Positions 1 to 8,692 of a DNA stretch of 64,000 nucleotides are shown piece by piece. Position 1 is the first letter of the stretch; the number at the start of each line of letters is the position of its first letter. Origin of the DNA: Lachnospira sp900551945 (GTDB lineage: Bacteria > Bacillota > Clostridia > Lachnospirales > Lachnospiraceae); the NCBI GenBank assembly GCA_048380335.1, contig DBFCCI010000045.1:1-64000 (forward strand), read 5' to 3'. Both the position numbers and the translations under genes were made by a program. Under the pieces are notes generated by a model. It saw nothing but the letters and a program-made list of their open reading frames with translations, did no database searches and was not told where the DNA came from.

Positions 1-159
1 TTCCTTGTAGAAATACAGAAGACAATCATTAATGTGGTCGTGGGACTGCTTGATTGTTAAGTTCGCTGCTCTGATAGAAAGACAGTATATCCAAAGTCTG
101 AAAATGATGTACGATTACTGCAAAATATCATCAGTTAGAACCTCCACATCTTGCTGTGA

Positions 160-654
160 AGAGTAGTCAGAAGAAATGGATATGTATACAGAAGTATTGC
201 AAGAGATTCATCAAGTGAAGCACTGGCTCTATATAATGATGGCAGAATGGAAATATTAAAAGAAACGGATATTGATACAGATACATTGGTATCAGAAGGA
301 GTGCTTCAATTGTTCAGTTTTGGACCGGGACTTGTAGAAAATGGAGAAATATCAGTATCAGCAGGGCAGGAGGTAGACCAGTCTATGACGAGTAATCCTA
401 GAACAGCAATTGGCATGATTGAGCCATATCATTATGTATTTGTAGTGTCTGATGGAAGAACTACACAAAGTAGTGGTTTATCTCTTTTGCAACTTGCAAC
501 AGTGCTTAAAGAGCTTAATTGTGAAACTGCGTATAACCTTGATGGTGGTGGTTCAGCTACAATGTATTTTATGGGAAATGTAGTTAATAATCCAACAACT
601 AATGGTAAGTCAATATCTGAAAGGAAGGTGAGCGACATTGTTTATATCGGATAA
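160..654 (+). pseudogene. NAGPA-like phosphodiester glycosidase, C-terminal remnant
   Basis: The translation carries the C-terminal signatures of the NAGPA family (phosphodiester glycosidase, PF09992): NPRTAIGM, VVSDGR, a long helix, and the hallmark NLDGGGSATMYF followed by a short polar tail ending in IVYIG. Family proteins act outside the cell and hydrolyse phosphodiester glycosides. Only about 165 codons are open. The first ATG is at 247, but the frame is open back to a stop at 157 and the residues from 178 (NGYVYRSIARDSS) still look like family sequence, so ATG 247 is not a natural start. No signal peptide or N-terminal half is present, and the 1-159 stretch holds no recognisable coding sequence. 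I read this as a truncated gene, possibly broken by an old rearrangement; a frameshifted 5' part outside the window cannot be excluded. Confidence 0.7.
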
Positions 655-1060
655 ATATGTAAATACACATAACAGCAGAAAAAGAATAATAGTATGGCTT
701 GGAGTAGCTATTTTTTGTTTTGTATTTTTCCTTATATATGACAGATTTTCGCATAATGTAAGGTCGCCTTATATGACATATTTGTTTATGTTGCCACTTA
801 TATTGGGTGTGTTGCCAGAAATAACAATATATGTGATTAGTATTTTAATTAAAAAAAGCATAATTATTAATAGATTTACAGATAATGCGTATTGTTCAGG
901 CGTTGTGGCATTAACGATAAGCAGTATGTTAAGAGGTATATTTGATATTGCGGGAGCTTCATCTATATATCAAAAATATCTTTTTTATGTGGGAAGTTTG
1001 TTTGTAATAGTGGCAATTGTTCAAGGTATTGGTTATGGTATATTTAATAAAATAAGATAG
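638..1060 (+). CDS. Small membrane protein of unknown function
   Basis: A 140-residue protein with about four hydrophobic segments (roughly residues 16-35, 45-72, 88-108 and 115-135). No family was recognised. The TTG start at 638 overlaps the end of the NAGPA-like frame by 17 bases and is preceded by a good purine-rich ribosome binding site (AGGAAGGTGAG, about 621-631), so translational coupling to the upstream gene is likely and suggests the pair was once an operon. A later ATG at 657 is possible but has no ribosome binding site. It ends just before a convergent terminator shared with the AraC gene. It may help export or polymerise a surface glycan with its NAGPA-like neighbour, but that is only inference from position. 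Confidence 0.6.
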   Translation: MFISDKYVNTHNSRKRIIVWLGVAIFCFVFFLIYDRFSHNVRSPYMTYLFMLPLILGVLPEITIYVISILIKKSIIINRFTDNAYCSGVVALTISSMLRGIFDIAGASSIYQKYLFYVGSLFVIVAIVQGIGYGIFNKIR

Positions 1061-1070
1061 GTTAATAATT

Positions 1071-1121
1071 TTAAATAATGTGAGTTTTACATAATTAGTT
1101 TGTTAAACTCGCATTATTTAA
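1071..1121. terminator. Bidirectional terminator between convergent genes
   Basis: A 17-base arm (1071-1087) pairs with 1105-1121 with one mismatch (TTAAATAATG... against ...CATTATTTAA). It lies between the convergent membrane-protein and AraC genes and overlaps the last codons of the latter. A/T runs flank both sides, as expected for a terminator that works in both directions. Confidence 0.7.
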
Positions 1122-1944
1122 AATTTGAATAGTTGTTTTTTAGACGTTTTTTGTATTCCGATGGCGAATACCCCGTAATTTCTTTAAATACACGATAAAA
1201 ATGTGTAAGGTTAGAAAATCCCGTAAGTGTTGAAACCTCGGTGACATTCATATCCGTTTCTATAAATAATCTTTCGGCATTCATTACACGAGTTCTTTTT
1301 ATATAGTCGATTATAGTTCTATTAGTATTCTTTTTAAATTCTCTACAAAGATAATATTCGCTGACGTGAAATCTTTCAGATAAATCATGTAAACAGATAT
1401 CATGTTCGTAGTTGTTATTAATATAGTCAATAATCTGTGTAGTTCTGTTTTGCTGAATAATTCCCGTTTTCTTTTGTTTCATTTGAACTACAAGTGTAAG
1501 AATTAAATTAGTAAGTGATGACATATATTCAAATTTTAATTCAGAAGATTTGCTTTGTGCTTCTAAAAAAAGATATATAAATCTTCTTAAATTTTTAAGT
1601 GTATCTTTGTCAGGGGTATAAACGCAATCAGAGTGTATTAATTTATTTTTTAAATTTTCAGAAGCAATTATTTCAGGTCTAAAATATAAAACAACTCTTG
1701 AAAAAGAACAATCTTTGTCACTAAAGGAGCGGTGCATTGTTTGAGGTGGGAAAATTATACAATCGCCTGCTTGTATTTTAAAAAGCTTTTCGTCCATATA
1801 GTGATATCTTTCTCCATTGTCAAGAAAATACAATTCATAGTAGTCGTGGTAATGAGATTGTGACATATTGTCATTGACACTTGATATGTAAGCGGCGGAC
1901 ATTGAATCACCAAGTGACATGTTACTTTGAGCGATATCTTTCAT
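1114..1944 (-). CDS. AraC-family transcriptional regulator
   Basis: A 276-residue regulator with an N-terminal cupin-like sensor (residues ~20-150; HYHDYYELYFLDNGE and GDCIIFPPQTMHR are typical of AraC_binding cupins) and a C-terminal double helix-turn-helix of the HTH_18 type (~165-270, with DLSERFHVSEYYLCREFKK and the closing GFSNLTHFYRVFKEITGYSP). It is transcribed divergently from the GH31/TRAP operon across a 246-base AT-rich gap, the usual layout of a sugar-responsive activator and its target. It probably senses a product of the glycoside that the neighbouring transporter imports. I could not define an operator by eye. The ATG at 1944 follows an AAAGGAG-type ribosome binding site on the minus strand. 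Confidence 0.93.
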   Translation of the reverse strand: MKDIAQSNMSLGDSMSAAYISSVNDNMSQSHYHDYYELYFLDNGERYHYMDEKLFKIQAGDCIIFPPQTMHRSFSDKDCSFSRVVLYFRPEIIASENLKNKLIHSDCVYTPDKDTLKNLRRFIYLFLEAQSKSSELKFEYMSSLTNLILTLVVQMKQKKTGIIQQNRTTQIIDYINNNYEHDICLHDLSERFHVSEYYLCREFKKNTNRTIIDYIKRTRVMNAERLFIETDMNVTEVSTLTGFSNLTHFYRVFKEITGYSPSEYKKRLKNNYSNFK

Positions 1945-2190
1945 AAAATAAAAACTCCTTTCAGTAAAATGGATAAAGTAAAATTAATGTGACTTTTTAT
2001 GGTTGTTGTAAAAAATATTTTAAATAATAATAAATATTTTATGGTTTTATTATAATTCATTAATTAATTTAGTGCAAGATATGTAAAGAAATTAGATATA
2101 TTTGTCAAAATATGTATAGTATAAAAGTTATGAAATGAGTAGTATATAGATATAAATTTAACAAGCAATTTAATTAGGAGGATAGATAAA

Positions 2191-4704
2191 ATGAAGGTAT
2201 GCTACAGTGCGCAAAAGGTTTTATTTAATGATAATTATTATTCTATATATACAAATGCAGTTGAAATACGTTTGTGGTTTTTAACTGATGATATTATACG
2301 AATAAGAGCGGGCTTTGATGGTGACTGGGACGAGGCTTCATATAGTCTTATAAAAACAGCATGGAATTCAAGAACAGATGAATTTATGAAGGATTATAGA
2401 ACTAGAATTGAAGTTGCAAATTCAACATTAACTGATGATAAAGATAAAGCTGTAATAGTTGGAAATAAACTTCGTGTTGAAGTTGAAAAGAACCCATTCC
2501 GTATATGTGTTTATGATTTAGACGGAACTTTACTTCATGCTGATATTACAGATCTTGCATATCGTGAAGACTCAAATAAAAGACGTATTCATACAAGTCA
2601 GATAGAAGCAGATGATTATTTTTATGGTTTTGGTGAAAAGAGCGGAGAAATAAATAAAGCCGAAAAATATATGAATATGGCACCGGGAGATGCTATGGGT
2701 TATAACCCAAAAGAAACAGATTCTTTATACAAGCACATTCCATTTTACATAAAGTTATCGGCAACTACTAAAAAAGCAGTTGGTTATTTTTATCATTCAA
2801 CAGCAGAATGTGATTTCAACATGGGTAGAGAAAAGAGAAATTATTGGCATAGATATTCGTCATTTAGAGCAGACTCAGGCGATGTTGATTTATTCTTAAT
2901 AGCAGGCCCTTCAATTGAAAATGTAGTTGAAAGATATACAGATTTGACAGGAAAATCAATGCTTCTTCCAAAGTCAGCTTTTGGTTATCTTGGCTCATCA
3001 ATGTACTATCCAGAGCTTCCAAAGGATTGTGATGACGCAATACTTGAATTTATTGATACAGTAAAAGAAGAAGACGTTCCAATTGACGGTTTTCAGTTAT
3101 CATCAGGCTATTGTGCAGTAGAAACAGAAGAAGGGATAAAAAGATGTAGTTTTACATGGAACAATACAAGATTTAAAGACCCAGCCGACTGGTTTGCCAA
3201 AATGAAAGAGCAAGGAGTTGTTGTATCACCAAATGTTAAACCGGGAATGTTACTTGTTCATCCATATCTTGAAGATATGAAAAAGAAAGACATGTTTGTT
3301 TATGACAGTGTAAAAGATGAACCGGGAAAAGGAACATGGTGGGGCGGAACTGGAATTTTTGTGGACTTTACAAAGGCAGAAACAAGAAAGCATTGGAAAG
3401 AGTATTTAACAAAAGGATTGTTGCAATACGGTTGCGAGTCTGTATGGAATGACAACTGTGAATATGACTCAATGGTTGATAAAGATGCTAGAGTATATTT
3501 TGAAGGCAAGGGAAGTACAATAGGACAGCTTAAACCAGTAATGAGTAATATCATGTGTCAATTGTCTAATGAAGCTATTGAAGAATACAATCCCGATGTA
3601 AGACCATTTTCAGTGTGTAGGTCAGGTCACGCAGGAATACAAAGATATGCACAAGTTTGGACCGGTGATAATTTAACTTGTTGGGACGCACTTAAGTACA
3701 ATATAGCAACAATGCTTGGAATGGGACTTTGTGGTGTGGCAAATGACGGTAGTGACGTAGGTGGTTTCTATGGCGAGTCACCAGAACCAGAGCTTTTTGT
3801 AAGATGGGTTCAAAATGGAATATTTATGCCTAGATTTTCAATTCATTCAGTAAATACAGATAACACAGTTACAGAACCGTGGATGTACACAGATATGAAG
3901 CAGTATATTACAGAGGCTATAAAGTTAAGATATAGAATGTCACCATATCTTTATTCACTTGAATACAGAGCGCATAAAAGAGGCTTGCCAATTATGACAC
4001 CTATGTTTATGGCATTTCAAAATGACACAAATACATATAACGAAGGTGTTGACTTTATGTGGGGCGACTCACTTTTAATTGCAAATGTTGTTGAAAAAGG
4101 TGCAAAGACTAGAAAAGTTTATTTACCTAAGACACAAGATAACAATGTAAGATTTTATGATTTTAACACAAGACAAGAGTATAGTTGCGGTCAGACAATA
4201 GAAAAGTACGTTGAGATTGATACAATTCCTATGTTTATAAAAAGTGGTGCTATTATTCCAATGGCAGGAAATCAGATATACAACCTTATGAATGATGTTG
4301 TCAATTCGCTTCATATAATATTTGCACCTGATGTAGACTCATCATTTGAAGTTTATGATGATGACGGAAAGACAAATAATTACAAAAATGGTGATTATCT
4401 TAAAACAAATATTGATGTTAAAGCAGGAGCAAAAACATATATTGATTTTACATATGAAGGTGATTATGAAAATACAGTTGAAAGCATGGAACTTGATGTA
4501 ATTCACAGAGAAAAAGCTCCATATTATGTGGAACTTGATGGCAAAGAAATACCTCATTTTCTTCATAGAAGTAAGTATGAAAAGGCTGAGTGTGGTTGGT
4601 ATTACAGCCAAAGCTTAAAGTCAGTTCAGATAAAATATCACAATCCAAAGCAAAACCATCAAGTAATGATTTCATTTGAGGTATTTGACATGATTGGAAT
4701 GTAA
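2191..4704 (+). CDS. Glycoside hydrolase family 31 (alpha-glucosidase/alpha-xylosidase type)
   Basis: This 837-residue enzyme has the GH31 layout: N-terminal beta-sandwich (~1-250, with the YFYGFGEK substrate loop near residue 150), a catalytic TIM barrel (~250-590) and C-terminal beta domains. The nucleophile is Asp421 in VWNDNCEY and the acid/base is Asp493 in RYAQVWTGDN, preceded by RSGHAGIQ. There is no signal peptide, so it acts in the cytoplasm on a glycoside brought in by the TRAP transporter whose first gene starts 20 bases downstream. An AGGAGG site sits just before the ATG. GH31 covers alpha-glucosidases, alpha-xylosidases, alpha-galactosidases and sulfoquinovosidases; I do not see the Arg-rich sulfonate site of YihQ-type enzymes, so alpha-glucoside or alpha-xyloside is more likely. 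Exact specificity cannot be read from sequence. Confidence 0.93.
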   Translation: MKVCYSAQKVLFNDNYYSIYTNAVEIRLWFLTDDIIRIRAGFDGDWDEASYSLIKTAWNSRTDEFMKDYRTRIEVANSTLTDDKDKAVIVGNKLRVEVEKNPFRICVYDLDGTLLHADITDLAYREDSNKRRIHTSQIEADDYFYGFGEKSGEINKAEKYMNMAPGDAMGYNPKETDSLYKHIPFYIKLSATTKKAVGYFYHSTAECDFNMGREKRNYWHRYSSFRADSGDVDLFLIAGPSIENVVERYTDLTGKSMLLPKSAFGYLGSSMYYPELPKDCDDAILEFIDTVKEEDVPIDGFQLSSGYCAVETEEGIKRCSFTWNNTRFKDPADWFAKMKEQGVVVSPNVKPGMLLVHPYLEDMKKKDMFVYDSVKDEPGKGTWWGGTGIFVDFTKAETRKHWKEYLTKGLLQYGCESVWNDNCEYDSMVDKDARVYFEGKGSTIGQLKPVMSNIMCQLSNEAIEEYNPDVRPFSVCRSGHAGIQRYAQVWTGDNLTCWDALKYNIATMLGMGLCGVANDGSDVGGFYGESPEPELFVRWVQNGIFMPRFSIHSVNTDNTVTEPWMYTDMKQYITEAIKLRYRMSPYLYSLEYRAHKRGLPIMTPMFMAFQNDTNTYNEGVDFMWGDSLLIANVVEKGAKTRKVYLPKTQDNNVRFYDFNTRQEYSCGQTIEKYVEIDTIPMFIKSGAIIPMAGNQIYNLMNDVVNSLHIIFAPDVDSSFEVYDDDGKTNNYKNGDYLKTNIDVKAGAKTYIDFTYEGDYENTVESMELDVIHREKAPYYVELDGKEIPHFLHRSKYEKAECGWYYSQSLKSVQIKYHNPKQNHQVMISFEVFDMIGM

Positions 4705-4724
4705 ATGTAGATAAGGAGGTTACT

Positions 4725-5768
4725 ATGCTTAAAAGATTTAATGCAATAATTATTATGAGTGTACTTGTTATTGTTAATGTATTCACAATGACAGGATGTG
4801 GTGCTAATGAAGGCGCAACTTCAAGTAAAAATGCAACAGCTGATAATCCAATGATACTTACATTAGCACATGGATTATCAGAAAGTCATACAGTACATAT
4901 TGCAATGACGAAGTTTGCAGAAGAAGTAAAAGAAAAAACAAATGGCAGAATTATAGTAAAGATATTTCCAAATGGACAATTAGGTTCAGAAACAGAAAAC
5001 TTAGAGCAGTTACAGGCTGGTGTTATTGCTATGACTAAAGTTTCAGCACCGGGACTTGCAACATACAATGACGCATATAACACATTTGGACTTCCATATA
5101 TATTTGACGATACACAAGATTTCTATAATATTATGGACTCTGACGAAATGCAAGATTTCTTCTTATCAACAGAAGATGACGGTTTTGTAACATTGACATA
5201 TTACACATCAGGAGCACGTTCATTTTACACAAAGGACAAAGCAATCCGTACTCCTAAAGACCTTGAGGGTATAAAGATAAGAGTACAAGATATGAAGTCA
5301 CAAACAGATATGATGACAGCATTAGGCGGAACACCAGTTGCTATGTCTTATGGTGAGGTATACACAGCACTTTCAACAGGAATAATTGAAGGAACAGAAA
5401 ACAACGAAACAGCACTTACAGTTGGTAAACATGGTGAAGTGTGTAAAGTGTATTCTGTTGACCAACATGCAATGATACCAGATGTAATGGTTATGAGTGC
5501 AAAGGTTTGGAATAACATTGAAGCAGATGACCAAAAGATAATATTAGAATGTGCAAAAGACGCAACAAATGCACATAAAGAGATGTGGGAAGAAGCTATT
5601 GACGAAGCTGTTGAAGAAGCAAAGAAAATGGGTGTTGAATTTGTATACGATGTAGACAAGCAGGCATTTAGAGATGCAACAGCAGATATGATTGAAAGTT
5701 ATAGAGATAAATATCCGGGAGTAGATAAACTACTTAGTACAATTGAGAAAGTAAGAAAGGGGAATTAG
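4725..5768 (+). CDS. TRAP transporter substrate-binding lipoprotein (DctP family)
   Basis: A 347-residue binding protein with a lipoprotein signal peptide (hydrophobic core residues 7-21, lipobox MTGC with the acylated Cys at 25). The mature part matches the DctP fold: LAHGLSESHTVH at the start, IFPNGQLGSETENLEQLQAG, the conserved GIKIRVQDM strand with the substrate-salt-bridging Arg, and GTPVAMSYGEVYTAL. TRAP binding proteins usually bind carboxylated or otherwise anionic ligands, so the locus may import a sugar acid or acidic glycoside. It is the first of three TRAP genes, 2 bases ahead of the small permease, and lies in one operon with the GH31 gene. Its ribosome binding site is AAGGAGG. 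Confidence 0.95.
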   Translation: MLKRFNAIIIMSVLVIVNVFTMTGCGANEGATSSKNATADNPMILTLAHGLSESHTVHIAMTKFAEEVKEKTNGRIIVKIFPNGQLGSETENLEQLQAGVIAMTKVSAPGLATYNDAYNTFGLPYIFDDTQDFYNIMDSDEMQDFFLSTEDDGFVTLTYYTSGARSFYTKDKAIRTPKDLEGIKIRVQDMKSQTDMMTALGGTPVAMSYGEVYTALSTGIIEGTENNETALTVGKHGEVCKVYSVDQHAMIPDVMVMSAKVWNNIEADDQKIILECAKDATNAHKEMWEEAIDEAVEEAKKMGVEFVYDVDKQAFRDATADMIESYRDKYPGVDKLLSTIEKVRKGN

Positions 5769-5770
5769 AC

Positions 5771-6259
5771 ATGATAAAAACTTTAGCAACAGTTAAAAAT
5801 ATAATGAATAAAGTATTGTCAATAGCTTGCTCAGTATTACTTTCATTTATGACTATACTTGTATTATGGCAAGTGTTTACACGTTACATATTAAATAACC
5901 CTGCGGCATTTACAGAAGAACTTGTTAAATATTCACTTATGTGGACTGCGTTTATAGGTGCGGCATACGCATTTTTTACAAGAGACCATATGGCACTTAC
6001 ACTTGTAAAAGATAAGATAACAGGTCTTAAGCACAAGATTTTAGTATCATTTATAGATATACTTATTCTTTTACTTGCAGTATTTGTATTTATAATCGGT
6101 GGATTTATGCTTGCAGTATCAGCAAGACAAGAGTTTTCAGCACTTCTTGGTATTCCACGTTCTTTAGTATACGCAATAACTCCAATATCAGGAGTATTTA
6201 TAACAATAGCACAAATTATCAACTTATATGAGGATATCACAGGAAATAAAGTTGAGTAA
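5771..6259 (+). CDS. TRAP transporter small permease (DctQ family)
   Basis: A 162-residue protein with four predicted membrane helices (~15-38, 50-68, 93-118, 130-152) and the DctQ signature around residues 30-70: WQVFTRYILNNP, then FTEELVKYSLMWTAFIGAAYA. The small permease pairs with the large one to form the membrane part of the transporter that accepts substrate from the lipoprotein. It starts 2 bases after the stop of the binding-protein gene, with AAAGGGG as its ribosome binding site, so the two are translationally linked. It is of normal length with no sign of damage. Confidence 0.94.
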   Translation: MIKTLATVKNIMNKVLSIACSVLLSFMTILVLWQVFTRYILNNPAAFTEELVKYSLMWTAFIGAAYAFFTRDHMALTLVKDKITGLKHKILVSFIDILILLLAVFVFIIGGFMLAVSARQEFSALLGIPRSLVYAITPISGVFITIAQIINLYEDITGNKVE

Positions 6260-6336
6260 AAATCATTACCAATATTAGAAAAATATTAATTTGCTTATTA
6301 GTATAGGCGTTAAGTATAATTTAACAGGAGGTTTTT

Positions 6337-7638
6337 ATGAGTATAGCAATAACTACTATTATATTATTTGTTGTTTTCGGAGTTTTACTTTTCTTAGGTG
6401 TTCCGATTTCAGTAAGCATTGTTGTATCATCAATTGTAACTGCTATGTCATCACTTTCATGGGACCAAATTACGTTTATTACAATGCAGAAAATGAATAC
6501 AGGTGTAGAAAGTTTTTCATTATTAGCTGTTCCATTGTTTATCTTAGCAGGAAATATTATGAACAATGGTGGTATTGCAAAAAGACTTGTAGACTTTGCA
6601 CAGCTTTTTGTAGGTAAAATTCCAGGAAACCTTGCACAAGCAAATATTCTTGGCAATATGCTTTTCGGTGCATTATCAGGTTCATCAGTTGCAGCAGCTT
6701 CAGCCATTGGTGGTTGTATCAGTCCTATTGAAAAAGAGCAAGGCTACGACCCAGCATTTTCAGCATCGGCTAATATAGTATCAGCACCAACAGGACTTTT
6801 AATTCCACCAACATCAGCTTTTATCGTGTATTCAACAGTTGCAGGTGGTGTTTCAATATCAACATTATTTATGGCAGGCTATCTTCCGGGTATTCTTATG
6901 GGACTTGTTTGTATGGTAATAGCTTTTATATTGGCAAAAAAACTTGGTATCAAAGCAACAGGTCGTGACAAATCAGTAGGTGTAGCAAAGACAGTTTGGA
7001 ATGCCATTCCATCTTTATTACTTATTATCATAGTTATTGGTGGTATTGTTTCAGGTATATTTACAGCAACAGAAGGAGCAGGTATTGCAGTTTTATATTG
7101 TCTTGTTCTTTCAATAATTTATAAGAGTATTACTTTTAAGAGTTTTATCAAGATTTTGGAAAATTCAGCAAAGGTATCAGGCGTAATTCTTTTCCTTATA
7201 GCTGCTTCTTCTGCAATGTCATTTATCATGGCTTATTCAGGAGTGCCTGCTGCAATTAGTAGTGCATTGTTAGGCATTTCAACAAATAAATATGTTATTT
7301 TCATATTGATGAACGTAATTCTTATGTTAATTGGAATGTTTATGGATATTACACCAGCTATATTAATATTTACACCAATCTTCTTACCGATAGCACAAAG
7401 CTTTGGAATGACAGATATTCAGTTCGGTGTAATGCTTATATTTAATATGTGTCTTGGAAATGTAACACCTCCGGTTGGTTCAGTTCTATTTGTTGGTTGT
7501 GGTATAGGAAATGTTTCAATTGAAAAGGTTACACCTAAGTTAGTTCCTTACTTTATTGCGTTATTTATATTACTACTTTTAGTAACATTTGTACCAGCAT
7601 TGTCATTAGGAATACCACAGCTTATGGGCTTGATTTAA
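6337..7638 (+). CDS. TRAP transporter large permease (DctM family)
   Basis: A 433-residue protein with about 12 hydrophobic helices. Family marks include VPLFILAGNIMN near residue 65, the GGIAKRLVDFA stretch, ALSGSSVAAASAIG near 110 and the Gly/Pro-rich NVTPPVGSVLF near 380. This is the Na+- or proton-coupled subunit of the TRAP carrier. It is separated from the small permease by 77 bases but keeps a strong AGGAGG site 6 bases before the ATG and ends at a strong terminator, so it closes the GH31-TRAP operon. Confidence 0.95.
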   Translation: MSIAITTIILFVVFGVLLFLGVPISVSIVVSSIVTAMSSLSWDQITFITMQKMNTGVESFSLLAVPLFILAGNIMNNGGIAKRLVDFAQLFVGKIPGNLAQANILGNMLFGALSGSSVAAASAIGGCISPIEKEQGYDPAFSASANIVSAPTGLLIPPTSAFIVYSTVAGGVSISTLFMAGYLPGILMGLVCMVIAFILAKKLGIKATGRDKSVGVAKTVWNAIPSLLLIIIVIGGIVSGIFTATEGAGIAVLYCLVLSIIYKSITFKSFIKILENSAKVSGVILFLIAASSAMSFIMAYSGVPAAISSALLGISTNKYVIFILMNVILMLIGMFMDITPAILIFTPIFLPIAQSFGMTDIQFGVMLIFNMCLGNVTPPVGSVLFVGCGIGNVSIEKVTPKLVPYFIALFILLLLVTFVPALSLGIPQLMGLI

Positions 7639-7702
7639 AAATAAAAACTACTTACCCAATAGTTTTAAATAATTACATTATATTTATATAAAAGCTTAAT
7701 TT

Positions 7703-7775
7703 AAAACACTCTATATGCAAAATAATAATAGGAAATGTATAGTTATTATTATTTTGTGTATAGAGTGTTTTTGTT
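7703..7775 (+). terminator. Terminator of the GH31-TRAP operon
   Basis: An imperfect stem of about 27 bp (7704-7730 against 7743-7770; AAACACTCTATA pairs with TATAGAGTGTTT) followed by TTTTTGTTGTTT. It sits 65 bases after the large permease gene. Confidence 0.8.
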
Positions 7776-7839
7776 GTTTATATACTATTATAATTTAGGA
7801 AGATTAATTGTAAAATGTAAAAAATAAGAAATAAAAATC

Positions 7840-7868
7840 TTGAAAAAGTTATATATAAGTGCTAAAAT
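7840..7868 (+). promoter_or_regulatory. Sigma-A promoter for the DUF4867/isomerase group
   Basis: TTGAAA (7840-7845), a 17-base spacer and TAAAAT (7863-7868), about 70 bases before the DUF4867 start and after the upstream terminator. This makes the isomerase group a separate transcription unit from GH31-TRAP. Confidence 0.55.
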
Positions 7869-7941
7869 ACAAATAACTTTTAATAATGTATTTTACAAAA
7901 GATAGGATTGAAAAATATTATGAAAGGATATGTCATTAATA

Positions 7942-8553
7942 ATGGAGATTAAAAAGGTTAATTCAAAAGATTTTAATGTATACGGGAAAATAATTAATTT
8001 AAAAAATTCTAATGAATTGATAGAAGCAATGGAAAATACACCATTGCCAGAAGACGTTATATATGTGCCATCAGATAAAGTACTTGAAGAACTTGATACA
8101 TATAAGCAAATGTCAAAAAGTGTATATGGTGATATGCCAGTTCAGATAGGTTACTGCAATGGTCACAATCAAAAACTTAATGCACTTGAATATCACAGAA
8201 GTTCAGAGATTGATATAGCAATTACAGATTTAATTCTTCTTATTGGAAGACAGCAAGATATACAAAAAGATTATACATATGACACTTCTAATGTAGAAGC
8301 ATTTTTCGTGCCAAAGGGGACAGGTGTTGAACTGTATGCTACAACACTTCACTATGCACCATGTGGGATAGATGGTAGTGGCTTTAAATGTGTAGTTGTA
8401 CTTCCAAAAGGAACAAATTATGAAGTTACACCTATAAGCGATGAAGGTGAGGACATGTTGCTTATGGCGACTAACAAGTGGCTTATAGCACATAAAGACG
8501 CACATATAGCAGGCGCATTTGAAGGGCTTAAGGGTAAAAATATAGAAGTTTAA
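7942..8553 (+). CDS. DUF4867 family protein (cupin-like, sugar catabolism)
   Basis: About 203 residues that I recognise as DUF4867 (PF16161). The central part (GHNQKLNALEYHRSSEIDIA) and the later LHYAPC and GFKCVVVLP strands look like a cupin or ureidoglycolate-lyase-type beta-barrel, with His and Glu residues placed as in sugar isomerases of that fold. Its role is not established; family members sit beside sugar isomerase, kinase and aldolase genes, as here, which suggests an epimerase, mutarotase or isomerase accessory. An in-frame ATG at 7930 is only one base after AGGA, so the ATG at 7942, 13 bases after it, is preferred. A transcript from 7840 would continue into the isomerase gene. Confidence 0.8.
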   Translation: MEIKKVNSKDFNVYGKIINLKNSNELIEAMENTPLPEDVIYVPSDKVLEELDTYKQMSKSVYGDMPVQIGYCNGHNQKLNALEYHRSSEIDIAITDLILLIGRQQDIQKDYTYDTSNVEAFFVPKGTGVELYATTLHYAPCGIDGSGFKCVVVLPKGTNYEVTPISDEGEDMLLMATNKWLIAHKDAHIAGAFEGLKGKNIEV

Positions 8554-8692
8554 TATTTTTATTATAAATATCAAGCAGTAAAACGTAAGATTTTAGTATT
8601 TAGGATAGGATGGAGTGCTTATTTTTATAAAATGTGATAATGGTAATAGCATTGTTAAGTAGATTGAATAATTAAAGAAATGGAGAAGTAAA

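Noticed and set aside
6291..6617. 108-codon plus-strand frame overlapping the TRAP large permease
   Set aside because: Out of frame with the obvious DctM gene, Cys/Tyr-rich and without family features.
7703..7790. A further copy of the long palindrome family
   Set aside because: The trailing GTTGTTTATATA resembles copy D, but the stem itself is unrelated; it is an ordinary terminator.
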